From an uncultured Fibrobacter sp. (GTDB lineage: Bacteria; Fibrobacterota; Fibrobacteria; Fibrobacterales; Fibrobacteraceae), in NCBI RefSeq assembly GCF_947166265.1, contig NZ_CAMVDO010000012.1, positions 38,684 to 102,683 of the forward strand: a stretch of DNA of 64,000 nucleotides, in the 5' to 3' direction. Below, piece by piece: positions 63,761-64,000 of this stretch. The translations under genes and the position numbers were made by a program. Position 1 is the first letter of the stretch; each line of letters opens with the position of its first letter. The notes under the pieces are model-generated. The model made no database searches. It had not been told where the DNA came from and saw only the letters and a program-made list of their open reading frames with translations.

Positions 63761-63920
63761 TTGCACAAAATGGCGGGGTCGGGCTATATTACAAGGCGGC
63801 CTGCGAGGGCGTTTGCCCCCGCACGCGGCTCTTGTAACGTACCAAATGGTCCGCCCATCCGGGTTACTATCCCTCCCGCAAAAAGAAATCTGTTGATAGT
63901 ATGTTCATATAGTGGAGAGA
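63761..63920 (+). ncRNA. Possible short RNA gene with its own promoter
   Basis: TTGCAC (63761-63766), 18 bases, TATATT (63785-63790) make a promoter of the local type. The transcript would start near 63797 and contains a long hairpin (ACAAG at about 63790 pairs with CTTGT near 63833 around a GC-rich stem), then a conserved-looking CCGCCCATCCGGG stretch. No open frame fits. I could not assign it to a known RNA family. Confidence 0.3.
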
Positions 63921-63945
63921 AATCTGGCGGAAACCCGTTATTTCA

Positions 63946-63991
63946 AAAAAAAGTGAAAAAAGTGAAATTTTTTCGAGAAAAACCCTTGACA
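63946..63991 (+). promoter_or_regulatory. A-tract plus TTGACA promoter start pointing out of the window
   Basis: An A/T-rich stretch is followed by the consensus -35 TTGACA (63986-63991); the -10 would lie beyond base 64000. The layout is that of a strong promoter with an UP element, as before rRNA operons (inference). Confidence 0.4.
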
Positions 63992-64000
63992 ATGTTCCTG

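Overview
The window looks like a chromosomal segment of a Fibrobacter-type bacterium, an anaerobic, Gram-negative plant-fibre degrader. The signs are a TIGR02147-family protein of the type abundant in that phylum, several lipoproteins with polyserine linkers behind the lipobox, two paralogous secreted carbohydrate esterases, outer-membrane beta-barrel proteins, and promoters of the form TTGGAC/TTGACt-N17-18-TATATT. Gene density is high. I found no tRNA gene, CRISPR array or insertion sequence. The species assignment is an inference from gene content.

Region 1 (1-32 kb) is an organosulfur and methionine island. It holds a DUF4418/ABC-exporter module, metY with a lipoprotein substrate-binding protein, and metK divergent from a two-gene operon (class I methyltransferase plus a DMSP-lyase-like cupin). 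Next come pdxR/pdxST (PLP supply), bioB behind a rhodanese-TusA-DsrE fusion, a RelA/SpoT-like synthetase and an HD protein. A porin-SBP-ATPase-permease import operon follows, then a nitrogenase-like HDK operon facing a NifB-like radical-SAM gene and a NifX-like gene. The region ends with a second methyltransferase, a small hydrolase, mnmA, a LysR regulator divergent from metE, and a second, decayed copy of the DUF4418/ABC module.

The main finding is that the nitrogenase-like HDK proteins keep the P-cluster cysteines and the cofactor-binding cysteine, and lie beside NifB- and NifX-like genes, but no nifE/nifN lies nearby. Together with metY, metE, metK, a dedicated importer and a DMSP-lyase-like cupin, this fits a methylthio-alkane-reductase-like sulfur salvage system: C-S bond cleavage releases methanethiol, which MetY turns into methionine. 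A second finding supports it. The promoters of metY, the methyltransferase/cupin operon, metE, the second DUF4418 module and the HDK/NifB divergent region share a LysR-type operator (NTTAT-N11-ATANN or a close variant) at fixed distance from the -35 box. This suggests one regulon, probably controlled by the LysR gene next to metE.

Region 2 (32-43 kb) is accessory: a SIR2-like protein, a degenerate GGDEF membrane protein, lipoproteins, tatA, a TIGR02147/lipoprotein cluster, a phosphohexomutase with a hairpin over its ribosome-binding site, and the two esterases.

Region 3 (43-64 kb) is mostly core: hsp20 with a sigma-54-like promoter, an M23-family protein, dnaN with a tiny membrane protein upstream, ttcA, phosphofructokinase, a two-component system, envelope lipoproteins and beta-barrels, an ABC-class ATPase with a dispersed repeat inside its reading frame, a BatD-like protein, a sodium/solute symporter, a flavin reductase and a metallo-beta-lactamase-fold protein. 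The right edge carries palindromic repeats, a possible short RNA gene and a strong promoter pointing out of the window.
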